From Paratrimastix pyriformis (Eukaryota; Preaxostyla; Paratrimastigidae): a stretch of 21,476 nt of DNA. A model generated the notes under the pieces. The model made no database searches. It was not told the DNA's origin and saw only the letters and a program-made list of their open reading frames with translations. The stretch is taken from positions 1-21,476 of the forward strand of contig JAPMOS010000395.1 in NCBI GenBank assembly GCA_027972325.1, in the 5' to 3' direction. Below, in pieces: positions 1 to 8,360 of the stretch. Every line of letters begins with the position of its first letter. Within the stretch, counting starts at the first letter, position 1. Position numbers and translations under genes: made by a program.

Positions 1-511
1 TTCACTCGTCACATTGTTAATGGTTTGATCAGTGTATAAACGGATTACTATAAAATACATACTCCTGGTGACTGAATTGGTGACAAGATGAGTGCCTATA
101 AGAGTTAGGTAATTTGGATTTTGTTCATCCACTGGTTCAAAATGAGTGTTTTCTGAGTTGAATCAAGGTTTATTGAGAGGAACATGATGCGTTTCATACA
201 AATCATGCATAAAAGTTTCATCTGTCACAAAAAAATTTGACATGAAGATCATATGTTGACAGAATGGTGACATACTCAATCTGACACTATATTCTGATAG
301 GTTTTTGTGCGTAGTTGAGGGCTCCAATGTTGATATTTGCCTCGTTTTCACTTAATTGTGATGCAACCTTAACTTTACTGAATCGTGAGGTTGACTTAGA
401 AATTTTCACCATTTTGCCTTTACAAAACGGTAACTCGTGACAGAGCGTAGATCGACGTTCACAGCCACGGCTTTTTCGAATCAGCATCATATGAATAAGA
501 TAGCTCGACAT
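1..511 (-). pseudogene. Penton-like minor capsid candidate, left copy (broken, cut by window edge)
   Basis: This is the left-arm copy of the gene at 13348-14022, next to MCP and in the same orientation. Pieces of coding sequence are visible, including a lysine/serine-rich N-terminal part (MVKISKSTSRFSKVKV) and a segment containing SNFFVTDETFMHDLYETHH. Position beside MCP and the beta-rich look of the right copy suggest a single-jelly-roll penton or minor capsid protein, but no diagnostic motif was recognised, so function is inference from synteny. The gene is broken, with about two breaks, some shared with the right copy, so part of the decay predates the arm duplication or was spread by gene conversion. 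Confidence 0.5.
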
Positions 512-820
512 TTACTAAGAAATCTGACAGTTACTTAACGTGCACGAGGCTGCACAAGTTTTGACGCGTTCGATTTTCAATACAAACTGAACTTCTTCCT
601 TTTATCCAAATCGTTGTTCTGACACTGAATTTCAGTGCCGGGACTTAGTTTAAACATAGAAATCAGTGACTTTTCATGCTCGTATGTGGTACTGTCACAG
701 TACTTTAAGTGCATGTCAAAAAGTGATATCTCATGTCAACCTCTGGAAAACATAAGGTGTGTCATTTTCGAGCCTACATGTTTTCTTACGTAACTAAATG
801 GTTCTAACGTGTCGGATCAC
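512..820. other. Non-coding spacer between penton-like gene and MCP (left arm) with paired dyads
   Basis: No credible gene. It holds two perfect 15-base dyads of identical design (7-base arms, 1-base centre): CACTGAATTTCAGTG at 623-637 and GTACTGTCACAGTAC at 689-703. A third, weaker inverted repeat (GTGCA/TGCAC type) lies near 540-556. The same dyads recur in the right arm. The part from about 735 to 832, just beyond the MCP stop, is the diverged patch between the arms. It could be regulatory or a transcription-termination zone. Confidence 0.55.
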
Positions 821-2029
821 TTAGTTCTTATGTTCTACAGTCAAAGTGCCTTGTTTTGTGTTATATCGATACCATGCTCGTCCGTATGCTAATACGTTCA
901 AAGTACAGTTGTGAGGCAATCCCGCTGTGAAAGTCACGACTAATTTAGGGTTAGAATACTCTTTTAGCACAATGGTACCATACACATTACCATATGCTTC
1001 AATATCGTCATCTTTGCTTGGTAGTCCTGAAAAGCGGAGAGTGTAGATGTTCTTGTCAAATGCCTTGCGGAAATACATCATCTGTTGGAATTCTTGCGAT
1101 TTAGCACTGATGGCTGTATCTGGATACTTCTTGTTGTCAACAGAAAGGTGATATTCCGAGATATAGGCTGTTCCGGTGAATGGTGCTCCTGTCGTGTCAT
1201 CAGACAGATACATCGATAGATACTCAACTTCATCAAATGGTAGGTCACATGTTATCGATGTGGCACCTTGTGAGATTAGATACTTGGTTGAATCAACGAA
1301 TTCATTCTGTACTGTAACCATTCCTGCTTCATCCATATTGCTCCGTAGAATTGCCTTCTTCTCATCTTCATGCATTGTCATGTAGTTAGCTACGAGTTCA
1401 ACAGCGAGAAAAGTGTTGGGTAAAGTAGCTCCAACTGTGGAAGATGATGCTATTTCTGATATAGGGGCTATTTCTACTTCAAAATATGGATTTGCTTGTA
1501 AGATGTCGAGCCGTAGAGGGTTAAAGTCAATGAATGGATTTGGTATGTAAATCAGTCCTTCCTGTTGTTGCGATGGATCAATGTCTGTGCCGGTTGCTCC
1601 AATACGTGCGTTCTGCATCATCAGTGATTTGCGTTCCTGTATGGCACGTTGGTAATATTGATATATACCTGCACTGTCCAACTTGTATATTTCACGCCCT
1701 TGGTGCTTAAACTTAAGGGATTTGATGAGTTTCATCATGTATCCACCTACGTAAGTCACCGTGCCGGCTGATGCTGTAGTAGCTCCGAGTCTGATGTGTA
1801 GGTGTATGTCATTACCTGAGAGTAGTCCGCTGTATTTATTAATGTCAAACTGTGCGACACTTCCAAATGATATTTGCCGGTTAGGCTTGATTACTACCGG
1901 GTCCGTTACAATCTTAGGTTTGCGTATCTTAGTGGTTTTGTCATCCGTAAACTCATTGATTTTGATTGCATTCCTTTCGAGGTCTGAGTTCTGTGTACTG
2001 TGTGATTTTAGAATAATAGCCGTTGCCAT
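821..2029 (-). CDS. Major capsid protein, double jelly-roll type (left copy, looks whole)
   Basis: A 402-aa protein that should form the trimeric capsomers of an icosahedral shell. The N-terminal region after about residue 55 shows the pattern typical of double-jelly-roll capsid proteins: FGSVAQFDINKYSGLLSGNDIHLHIRL, where a small residue and GND precede a beta strand, then YVGGYMMKLIKSLKFKHQGREI (strands followed by the HQGREIYKLDSAGIYQYY stretch), here quoted only as landmarks. A second beta-rich domain fills residues 210-395, ending near VLAYGRAWYRY. At 402 aa it is shorter than Polinton MCPs (often about 600 aa), closer to some PLV and mriyavirus-like proteins. Start chosen at ATG following a TTTATC...TATTA promoter-like motif. 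It sits between the ATPase and penton candidate, as in many relatives. The family call rests on pattern recognition, not a search. Confidence 0.82.
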   Translation of the reverse strand: MATAIILKSHSTQNSDLERNAIKINEFTDDKTTKIRKPKIVTDPVVIKPNRQISFGSVAQFDINKYSGLLSGNDIHLHIRLGATTASAGTVTYVGGYMMKLIKSLKFKHQGREIYKLDSAGIYQYYQRAIQERKSLMMQNARIGATGTDIDPSQQQEGLIYIPNPFIDFNPLRLDILQANPYFEVEIAPISEIASSSTVGATLPNTFLAVELVANYMTMHEDEKKAILRSNMDEAGMVTVQNEFVDSTKYLISQGATSITCDLPFDEVEYLSMYLSDDTTGAPFTGTAYISEYHLSVDNKKYPDTAISAKSQEFQQMMYFRKAFDKNIYTLRFSGLPSKDDDIEAYGNVYGTIVLKEYSNPKLVVTFTAGLPHNCTLNVLAYGRAWYRYNTKQGTLTVEHKN

Positions 2030-2040
2030 AGTGTGATAAT

Positions 2041-2062
2041 TAATATCATACTAAGATAAAAA
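2041..2062 (-). promoter_or_regulatory. Candidate late-type promoter of left MCP
   Basis: On the minus strand TTTATCTTAGTATGATATTA ends about a dozen bases before the MCP ATG. It fits the TTWTCT - spacer - TATA-like pattern seen before other genes of the element and is repeated in the right arm at 9448-9467. Confidence 0.45.
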
Positions 2063-2086
2063 ATACTCAAATTATAAAAATCTTAC

Positions 2087-3090
2087 CTATTTGCTGCTCG
2101 ACACTTGTTCTTCAACCATTTTTACCTTGGTTCTGTAGCCTTCTCTCATCTCCCAATAGGCATTGTAAAGGTTAAGGTAATTGTCATGTAACAAAGGCTT
2201 GATCACCAAAATGTTGTGGTCTGCTGTCGACTTTCTCGAATAGTTCTAAGAAATCTGCCTTCTTCATACACGACATATAATCATGATAAATCATGTCTTT
2301 CACTGAGTCATTCTTGGTGTAATGGACGAAACAGTAATTGGTGTTCTGCCTTGTTCTTGGTGAAATACCTGTTGGAATTTGTGTTGTAAGAATGACTGAG
2401 ATGTTGTATCTTCTGTGATTGCAAAACAGACTGCCTAAAATATTACTTTGGTGTAACTTGTTGTTGCCATCTAAGATATCGTCGAATATCAATAAGACTG
2501 ACTTCTTTACCTTTTGTCTTCTCTTGGAACTTGATGAGCTTCTCAATGAATAATGGTGTCTCATCATCGTCAAAGCCTCCAAAGCATCTGTCATCTGGAA
2601 TGTTCCCTAACTCTTTCTGATATCTGTCTTTATTGTCTTGTGCAACTGTAAATAGGTAGATCTTGTCAATCTCACTTCGTATCTGCTTTATAATTGAGAG
2701 AACTGATGTCGTTTTGCCACTTTCCTTCATGCCATAATGGAGCGAAATGAATGGTTCTTTCTTGTTTTTGAACCTGTCCACTATCTCTAATGAACTGAAC
2801 TTAGGCATTTTGACATTACCTACCTTGACAATGCTTGCATCATCTTCTTTTACTTCAGGTGGTATGAAAACAACTTGCTTCTGCTCAATTTGCTCATTTT
2901 CTTCAACTTTCTGCTCTTCTACTTCCACCTTCTTCAATTTCTTCTCTTTCTTCTCCTTCATAACCTTCTCCTTCTTCTCTTTCTTCTCTTTTGGAGGAGC
3001 ACATTTATGCTTCTTAAGCCACTTCTCACTCTTATATTCTTTTCCACACTCAGGACACTTATAAATTTCTTTGACTGATTCAGACGACAT
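2087..3090 (-). pseudogene. A32-like (FtsK/HerA superfamily) genome-packaging ATPase with N-terminal zinc finger, broken
   Basis: The product would pump DNA into the capsid. From the ATG at 3090 the first part shows a small zinc finger (C12, C15, H28, C30, spacing C-x2-C-x12-H-x-C), a strongly lysine/glutamate-rich linker at about residues 33-72, and a Walker A loop GMKESGKTT at residues 120-128. Further downstream, separate coding stretches carry a Walker B-like SVLLIFDDI and a sensor-like VILTTQ, in the order usual for A32-type ATPases. The gene looks broken, with about two breaks. The zinc-finger extension is unusual for the family. The last about 190 bases belong to the inverted repeat and reappear at 9231-9420. 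It is divergently transcribed from the gene at 3156. Confidence 0.78.
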
Positions 3091-3099
3091 TTTGAATTG

Positions 3100-3122
3100 T
3101 AACTATAATCTGTTTAGAAAAA
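3100..3122 (-). promoter_or_regulatory. Candidate promoter of the ATPase gene
   Basis: On the minus strand TTTTCTAAACAGATTATAGT lies about 10-30 bases before the ATPase ATG and matches the shared TTWTCT - 8 bases - TATA pattern. Confidence 0.4.
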
Positions 3123-3139
3123 TATTTTGTGTGTGAACT

Positions 3140-3157
3140 ATATTAGTTAACTAATAT
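3140..3157. promoter_or_regulatory. Perfect 18-base palindrome overlapping a start codon
   Basis: ATATTAGTTAACTAATAT is its own reverse complement and covers the first two bases of the ATG at 3156. It sits in the 65-base gap between the divergent ATPase and acidic membrane-protein genes. A homodimeric repressor or activator site is possible; AT-richness makes chance palindromes more likely, but 18 bases is long. Confidence 0.45.
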
Positions 3158-4166
3158 GTCTGACAGTGGATCTGAAATTGATGACGATTTGCAGTCTTTT
3201 GTCTCTTCCTCGAGTGAAATATCTATACCTTATGGAGATGAGGAAAATAGTGAAGATTCTAATGATGATGATGCCTCAGATGAATCCAATACTGATACTG
3301 ATGAGTCTGATGATGACTCAAATGAAGAGCCTCAAGAAGAGTCTAAGGAAAAATCGTCGGATGAACTGATTGATAACATGGACTTCCTTCTTCGTAAAGA
3401 CCAACTACACAATGAAATACCTGATGGTAAAATTGTGTTTAAGACAAAAGAACAGGTGGAAACAGAGCAAGAACTTATGCAACAGGCTCTAAAAGAATTA
3501 GAGCAACAACAGGAACAAGCTAAACAGGCACTTAAGGCTCGTACAAGAGCACCTCGTGCAATTCATTTACCAAAGGCTCCAAAGAAACCTAAAATGACTC
3601 TCAAACGTGAAAACGACATCAATGAGCTGCTCGTGCTGACTAACCAACTCGGTATGGACCAAGAAAAATATAATGTGGCATTCTTCGCTGAAATGTCTGA
3701 TGATGAATTGATGCAATTCAAAATTGACCTCTTTAAAGTTGTCGATGCTAAAATGGATGAATCATTTCACAGTAGCAAACATGTAACTGAAATGCTTCTA
3801 AAGACTGCGGATATAACTGAAAAGATCATGCCTAAATATCTTCATGGTTATCGTGACTCATTGGAATGCTCTCAAGAGGAGATTCAAAAATGCCTCGATG
3901 AAATGATTAAGAATGGTGATATGGAAGGCTTATTAAAGTCTAAGATGATGCAACCTAAGTACCAATTGATGATGATTCTCGGTGGAAACTTACTCGGACA
4001 AGTCAGTTCTAATATGAAAGCCGCTAAGTCTGTTGTGGTGAAGGCAAAAGAAACCCTCGACACTGTCCAAAAACTCACCCGCGTCACAAACTGTATTACC
4101 GCGTTCGGCTACATCGGAATCGGATGTCTTCTTCTAATCACCACTAAGTATGTCTTCTTCTCCTAA
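3156..4166 (+). CDS. Acidic, C-terminally membrane-anchored protein of unknown function
   Basis: A 336-aa protein. Residues 1-75 are extremely rich in Asp, Glu and Ser with SDESNTDTDESDDDSNEEP-like runs. A Gln/Glu-rich probable coiled coil follows at about 100-130, then a basic proline-containing segment (APRAIHLPKAPKKPKMTLKR) near 135-155, a helical domain at about 155-290, and a single hydrophobic helix at the extreme C-terminus (FGYIGIGCLLLITTKYVFF) that looks like a tail anchor. No family was recognised. It is the first of three same-strand genes (3156, 4194, 4684) and reads whole. Acidic, membrane-anchored proteins of this kind could be virion membrane or assembly proteins; that is inference. 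Confidence 0.75.
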   Translation: MSDSGSEIDDDLQSFVSSSSEISIPYGDEENSEDSNDDDASDESNTDTDESDDDSNEEPQEESKEKSSDELIDNMDFLLRKDQLHNEIPDGKIVFKTKEQVETEQELMQQALKELEQQQEQAKQALKARTRAPRAIHLPKAPKKPKMTLKRENDINELLVLTNQLGMDQEKYNVAFFAEMSDDELMQFKIDLFKVVDAKMDESFHSSKHVTEMLLKTADITEKIMPKYLHGYRDSLECSQEEIQKCLDEMIKNGDMEGLLKSKMMQPKYQLMMILGGNLLGQVSSNMKAAKSVVVKAKETLDTVQKLTRVTNCITAFGYIGIGCLLLITTKYVFFS

Positions 4167-4193
4167 TTCTTATTTATCCTCAATTTTTTATCC

Positions 4194-4619
4194 ATGAATA
4201 GTATTAAATCATCCATGGCTACATCTGACAGTAAATCTGCAATCGACCTTAAAGACATCACAATCAAATCAATCAGTGGTGTCTCATTGTATTGGCTTAT
4301 CACTAAAACTCTCTCACTGAGGAGTGATTATGCTGAATATTTATATGTTGGACTGGCTGGAGCTGGTGGGCTTACTATTGTAGCACCTATTCTACAAAAC
4401 CTCATCGATGGTAAAGACATAACGGCGGGACTCTCCTTTGATTCAACAATGCTCAAAAATGCTCTTGTCGATGGAGGAATATCGGCTGCAATATATCTTG
4501 TGCTGCACCTAACCTTTGGCGCAAAACTTGATGTGAGTCTGCTCAATCGTTATGTAGGTGTAATTTGCTCTGTAATTGGCGGTGACATGATTCGTCCTTA
4601 CATCCTCTCTAAGCTATAA
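4194..4619 (+). CDS. Small multi-pass membrane protein, unknown function
   Basis: A 141-aa protein. After about 25 polar residues it has three or four hydrophobic segments: SISGVSLYWLITKTL (about 28-42), YLYVGLAGAGGLTIVAPIL (about 50-68), ALVDGGISAAIYLVLHLTFG (about 91-110) and YVGVICSVIGGDMI (about 121-134). No homolog recognised. It begins 27 bases after the preceding stop and is followed 64 bases later by the fibre gene, so it lies in the structural cluster. A membrane-modelling virion protein is one possibility. An ATG a few codons downstream (MATSDSK) is an alternative start. Confidence 0.68.
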   Translation: MNSIKSSMATSDSKSAIDLKDITIKSISGVSLYWLITKTLSLRSDYAEYLYVGLAGAGGLTIVAPILQNLIDGKDITAGLSFDSTMLKNALVDGGISAAIYLVLHLTFGAKLDVSLLNRYVGVICSVIGGDMIRPYILSKL

Positions 4620-4661
4620 ACTTATCATCAATCAACACCTTAATCTTTTCATGTTTTTGTA

Positions 4662-4683
4662 TTTTTCTATTGCGGTTATATAG
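4662..4683 (+). promoter_or_regulatory. Candidate promoter of the fibre gene
   Basis: TTTTCTATTGCGGTTATATA lies directly before the ATG at 4684 and fits the shared TTWTCT - 8 bases - TATATA pattern, leaving almost no leader. Confidence 0.45.
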
Positions 4684-7655
4684 ATGGAACCACAAAAGAA
4701 AGTCATCTTTACTGATAGAATCTCTCTCGCTAACACTTTTGGTTACGATAGGGTAGCTGTCGAAACTCAGAATGAAAATCCTCTCGAACTTAGATGTGAT
4801 GCTGTTCTAAAGAAGGATGTGACTATTGAGGGAGAAACTGTGTTAGGAAACAATCTTACAATCAATGGTGGAACTCATACAGTCAATGGTGAAACTACAT
4901 TTAATGGACTCGTCAAATTCAATAGTGATGTCATTTTGCCTTCTGCTCCTATTCCTGACATGTCAATTGGACAACTGTCTAATGTGGATGTGTCAACTGG
5001 ACTTGTCGATAAACAAACACTACTTTATGACGCTTCCACACAATGCTGGAAGAATTCAACTGCAAATGAATCAACCACTGCTAAATACAATACCATCACA
5101 GAAATGTCTGCCGGTAATGGCACTTCAGTTAATAATGTACTTCTGGCTTCTGGAAAAATCACCGCAACTAATGCACAAATCACCTCTTTTACCACCGCTG
5201 GATTGGTTCATTGTGACGCCTCTGGAAATATGTCATCATCAACTTTGATAAATTCTGATATTACTGATGGCACAATTAATGATTCTAAACTTAACACTAT
5301 TAGCACCGCTGGAAAAATAGCTAACTCTGCTACAACTGCTACTGATGCAAGTTCTGCCTCCACTATTGTTCTTAGAAATGCAAGTGGTGACACTAAAGTA
5401 AACAATCTCTCTGCAAACACTGTATTAGCAAACTCCGTCAAATCAGTGACTTCTGGAAACTTAGACATTCAATCAAATGGTAATGTAAACATTGATATTG
5501 ATAATGACAATAATGAAACGGGCAAAACTTCACTGTAACTACAAACAATGGCGCCTCTACATTGTTCCAAGTGAATGATGCTGGAAAAATTATCATTCCT
5601 ACAATGGCTTCTGCTAATATAGTTCATTCCACTGCAACTGGTGAATTGGCTGTATCTAAAATCATATCGACTGATATCGTTGATGGAGCTGTGACTGATG
5701 CAAAAATAGCCTCTTTATCTATTCCTAATGCGCCTTCAACAATTGTGCAACGTGATGCTAATAGCAAAATATACTGTGCTACTGTGGTAGCTGATAAAGT
5801 GGCTCCTACTGGTGCAACATTGAGTGTTCCTGCTGCTATCTCATGCAATTCTATCACTTCTGGTGCTGTTCTATGCACTGGAACTCTAAAGACTACAATA
5901 ACAGATGCTCCAATCCTCGGAACTGACTCATCTGGATATGTTGTAACTGGTGCTTTTCCACTCGCTGTAACGGCTAATTCAATAACAACTACTGGTGGCA
6001 ACTTAATCATAAACAATCCAATAGCTGTTGACAACATAATTCCTCTTAATACTTCTCTCAAAATAGGTAACTTCACAGTAAATTCCACTGACACCACATT
6101 CGAAAATGCTGATAACACTACCTTCACTATTAAGTCAAAAGGCAACATAAAATACAATAGTGATTACAATGCTAATGACACTTCTCCAAATCATACATTC
6201 ACTATTGGCGCAACTGACATGCTTTCTATATATTCCAATAAAGTTAAGACTGCATTTCCATTTGAATGTCCATTTATTGGCTCAAACACTGGCTCTCTCA
6301 AAATATCAATGTATCCTTATGGTAACACAAACTGGGGCATTTATCAAGCAAGCTCTGGTGCAAATGCTGACTTCTCTGGTACTGGTTCTGCATGCGCCGG
6401 CTTTGATATGAACAATGCAATTCGATTCCGTGTCTATGACAGTTCTTCAACTGGAATAATCTTCGAAAACTCAAACAATGTATGCAACTTCTCTGCAAAT
6501 GCTAACACTGGTACTTTCTGGACTCGTGGACTGCTGACGGCTGGTGGAAATTTGGCAAGCCCTAAAATCAGTTCACCTGCTTCTTCCGCAAATCTCGGGC
6601 TTAGAATTGGTTTCAATGGAACTGTTGATAACGCCTGGGGCGCTTACATGTCTGCAACCACTTCATTTGACAATTCAACTGCATGCGTTGGAAATGATTT
6701 CTCTGGTCAAGCACTTCGACTTCGTGCATATAACAATGCTAACTGCGGTATGATATTCGAAAATAGTGACAATGTCATGAACCTCTCATGCAATGCAAAC
6801 AGTGGTAATCTTTGGCTACGTGGCATGGCAACACTGAATGGTGGCTTAAAACTACCTAACAACACCTCCGGATATCTATATAGTGATGCAAATGGTAATA
6901 TCACCGCAACTACTGTAACTTCCACTTCTGCTCAGTCTCTCGCTGCTAATAGTGGCTCTTCCACTAATATCTCATCGAATAATAATCTTATTAACATTTC
7001 TGGTGATACTACAAGTTCATACTTTAATGCAAATAACGCTAACTTTGGAGTTGTTTTTAATGTTGGAGGGGCTAATGTGATTAACTTTGGTAAGACTCGT
7101 GTGACTTCACCTGTCATATTAGCTACTGCTCAATCAACTGGTGATTCTCTGCAAATGTACATCGATACTACTGGAAAAATACATGTTCCTACATCCTCAA
7201 TTCGATACAAGGAGAACGTAATGGATATGGCTGATACGTCATATTTATATAAGTTACGTCCCGTCAATTTCAATTACAAGGCTGATGAGAAAAAGGTCAA
7301 ATGCTATGGTCTAATAGCTGAAGAATGTGTTGATGTATGTCCTGATTTAGTATATTACAAGGATGGCGCTGTTGAAGGTATTCGACAAGATCGTTTGCCT
7401 TTCATGATGCTCAATGAGATGAAAAAACTAAAGGCACATTGTGATTCACTCACTGATGAAAACATGTCATTAAAAGCTCAAATAGAAACACTTAAAACTG
7501 CTGTAGCGGAAATCAGACAGATGATTTCTGTTACGTTCGAAACTACTCAACCTTCTTCAATTGATAATGGTAAAATGGCATTCTATCTCGCTGATGACTC
7601 AACACTGAAGGCTACATGGAAGATAAACAATGTACGACAAGCTACCAATATTTAA
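4684..7655 (+). pseudogene. Fibre/spike protein with C-terminal Peptidase_S74 chaperone domain, broken
   Basis: A long, Asn/Thr/Ser/Gly-rich, beta-repeat protein expected to project from the capsid and bind host surfaces. The N-terminal part has collar-like beta repeats (LKKDVTIEGETVLGNNLTI). The middle carries at least two related modules of about 100 aa, each with a YDSSSTGIIFENSNNV- or YNNANCGMIFENSDNV-like string (around 6430-6480 and 6730-6775). Near the end is the intramolecular chaperone signature SSIRYKENV (7194-7220), where the serine is the expected self-cleavage site, followed by LRPVNFNY, GLIAEE and a heptad coiled coil, then a short conserved tail (FYLADDSTLKATWK). S74 domains trimerise phage and viral fibres and are then released. 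The gene looks broken, with about one break. Its end overlaps the convergent gene at 7599. Confidence 0.8.
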
Positions 7656-8327
7656 GCAAAAAAGAGACTTTGAATTGTCTGCTTTCTTCTTCCCTTCTTT
7701 CACTATAAGTAGCTGTTTGCATGAGGCTGAGATTCCATAATGCTGCTTATCATCAACCCATACTTTAAGTTGGACTATCATTTTAACTGTGCTCCCTGGA
7801 TTGACGGCTTTCCGTAAATCCTCGTTTGTTTGTATTGTTGTGTCCTGTTTTACCTCACCATCTTCACCTTTTCGGAAGACACTCGGATACAGTGTATCTG
7901 CATATCCAACTGCTACTTTATAGTAGCTCGGAAACTTGTCATTATCACTCGTCTTGGCAAATGATTTGTATTGAAATTCATCTGGTTTGCCTTCTTCAAA
8001 AGTACCATTCACAATGCTTTCCACATTGTTTTGACAGTACTTCTCGAGCTTGTCTATCATCTTCTTAAAGTCATCGCCTACATTCTCAACTGGTAACCTG
8101 ATGGTTTTAGTGTTCTCGTAAAAGTTCACTCCATAAGGTCCTAAGTCGATTTGTGGCGTCTGAACTAATAGGTTACTACCATTATGTTCAATGTGACACA
8201 TCTTCATTGCCTTCTCTTGCTTCCTGGACGATTCAGATAAGGCTTCAATTGACAGCTTCTTAACTGTGAAATCGTTCGGAATGATCACAACTGGCATATC
8301 AGACTCAACAGATTGCTTGCTTGACAT
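7599..8327 (-). CDS. Conserved viral protein, possible OB-fold ssDNA-binding protein
   Basis: A 242-aa protein. The middle shows LGPYGVNFYENTKTIRLPV followed by an amphipathic helix, and the C-terminal third has a beta-rich stretch ending in VKMIVQLKVWVDDKQHYGIS and a basic tail KEGKKK. From memory this layout resembles a widespread nucleocytoplasmic-virus family that ends in an OB-fold-like strand set and has been discussed as ssDNA-binding, but I cannot verify it. The last about 30 residues (Cys/Leu/Ile-rich) overlap the fibre gene's 3' end on the other strand and may not belong to the conserved domain. The start ATG at 8327 follows a clear promoter-like motif. It would be the only replication-associated gene in the core. 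Confidence 0.62.
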   Translation of the reverse strand: MSSKQSVESDMPVVIIPNDFTVKKLSIEALSESSRKQEKAMKMCHIEHNGSNLLVQTPQIDLGPYGVNFYENTKTIRLPVENVGDDFKKMIDKLEKYCQNNVESIVNGTFEEGKPDEFQYKSFAKTSDNDKFPSYYKVAVGYADTLYPSVFRKGEDGEVKQDTTIQTNEDLRKAVNPGSTVKMIVQLKVWVDDKQHYGISASCKQLLIVKEGKKKADNSKSLFCLNIGSLSYIVYLPCSLQC

Positions 8328-8333
8328 TAGTGG

Positions 8334-8360
8334 TTATTATATACTAACTATAGATAATAA
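8334..8360 (-). promoter_or_regulatory. Candidate promoter of the 242-aa gene
   Basis: On the minus strand TTATCTATAGTTAGTATATA precedes the ATG by a few bases, matching TTWTCT - 8 bases - TATATA. The region is also an imperfect inverted repeat (TTATTATATA against TATAGATAATAA). Confidence 0.45.

Larger units (their letters stand above)
1..2277 (-). repeat. Left arm of a long inverted repeat (penton-MCP-ATPase end)
   Basis: Read on the minus strand, this segment matches 9231-13866 once the LINE at 10669-13016 is set aside. The inner limit is where the shared TATGTCGTGTATGAAG string ends (2277 against 9231). The outer limit is beyond the window, because base 1 still matches base 13866. The MCP part translates identically in both arms, most of the rest differs at only a few sites per 300 bases, and one patch of about 100 bases (735-832) is clearly more diverged. 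Confidence 0.93.

Noticed and set aside
2747-3078. Open frames opposite the ATPase 5' region rich in Phe, Ser and Leu
   Set aside because: They are the antisense of the lysine/glutamate-rich linker; low-complexity mirror of a recognised gene.
6160-6411. Small plus-strand frame inside the fibre region
   Set aside because: Out of frame with the beta-repeat fibre coding and without any independent motif.
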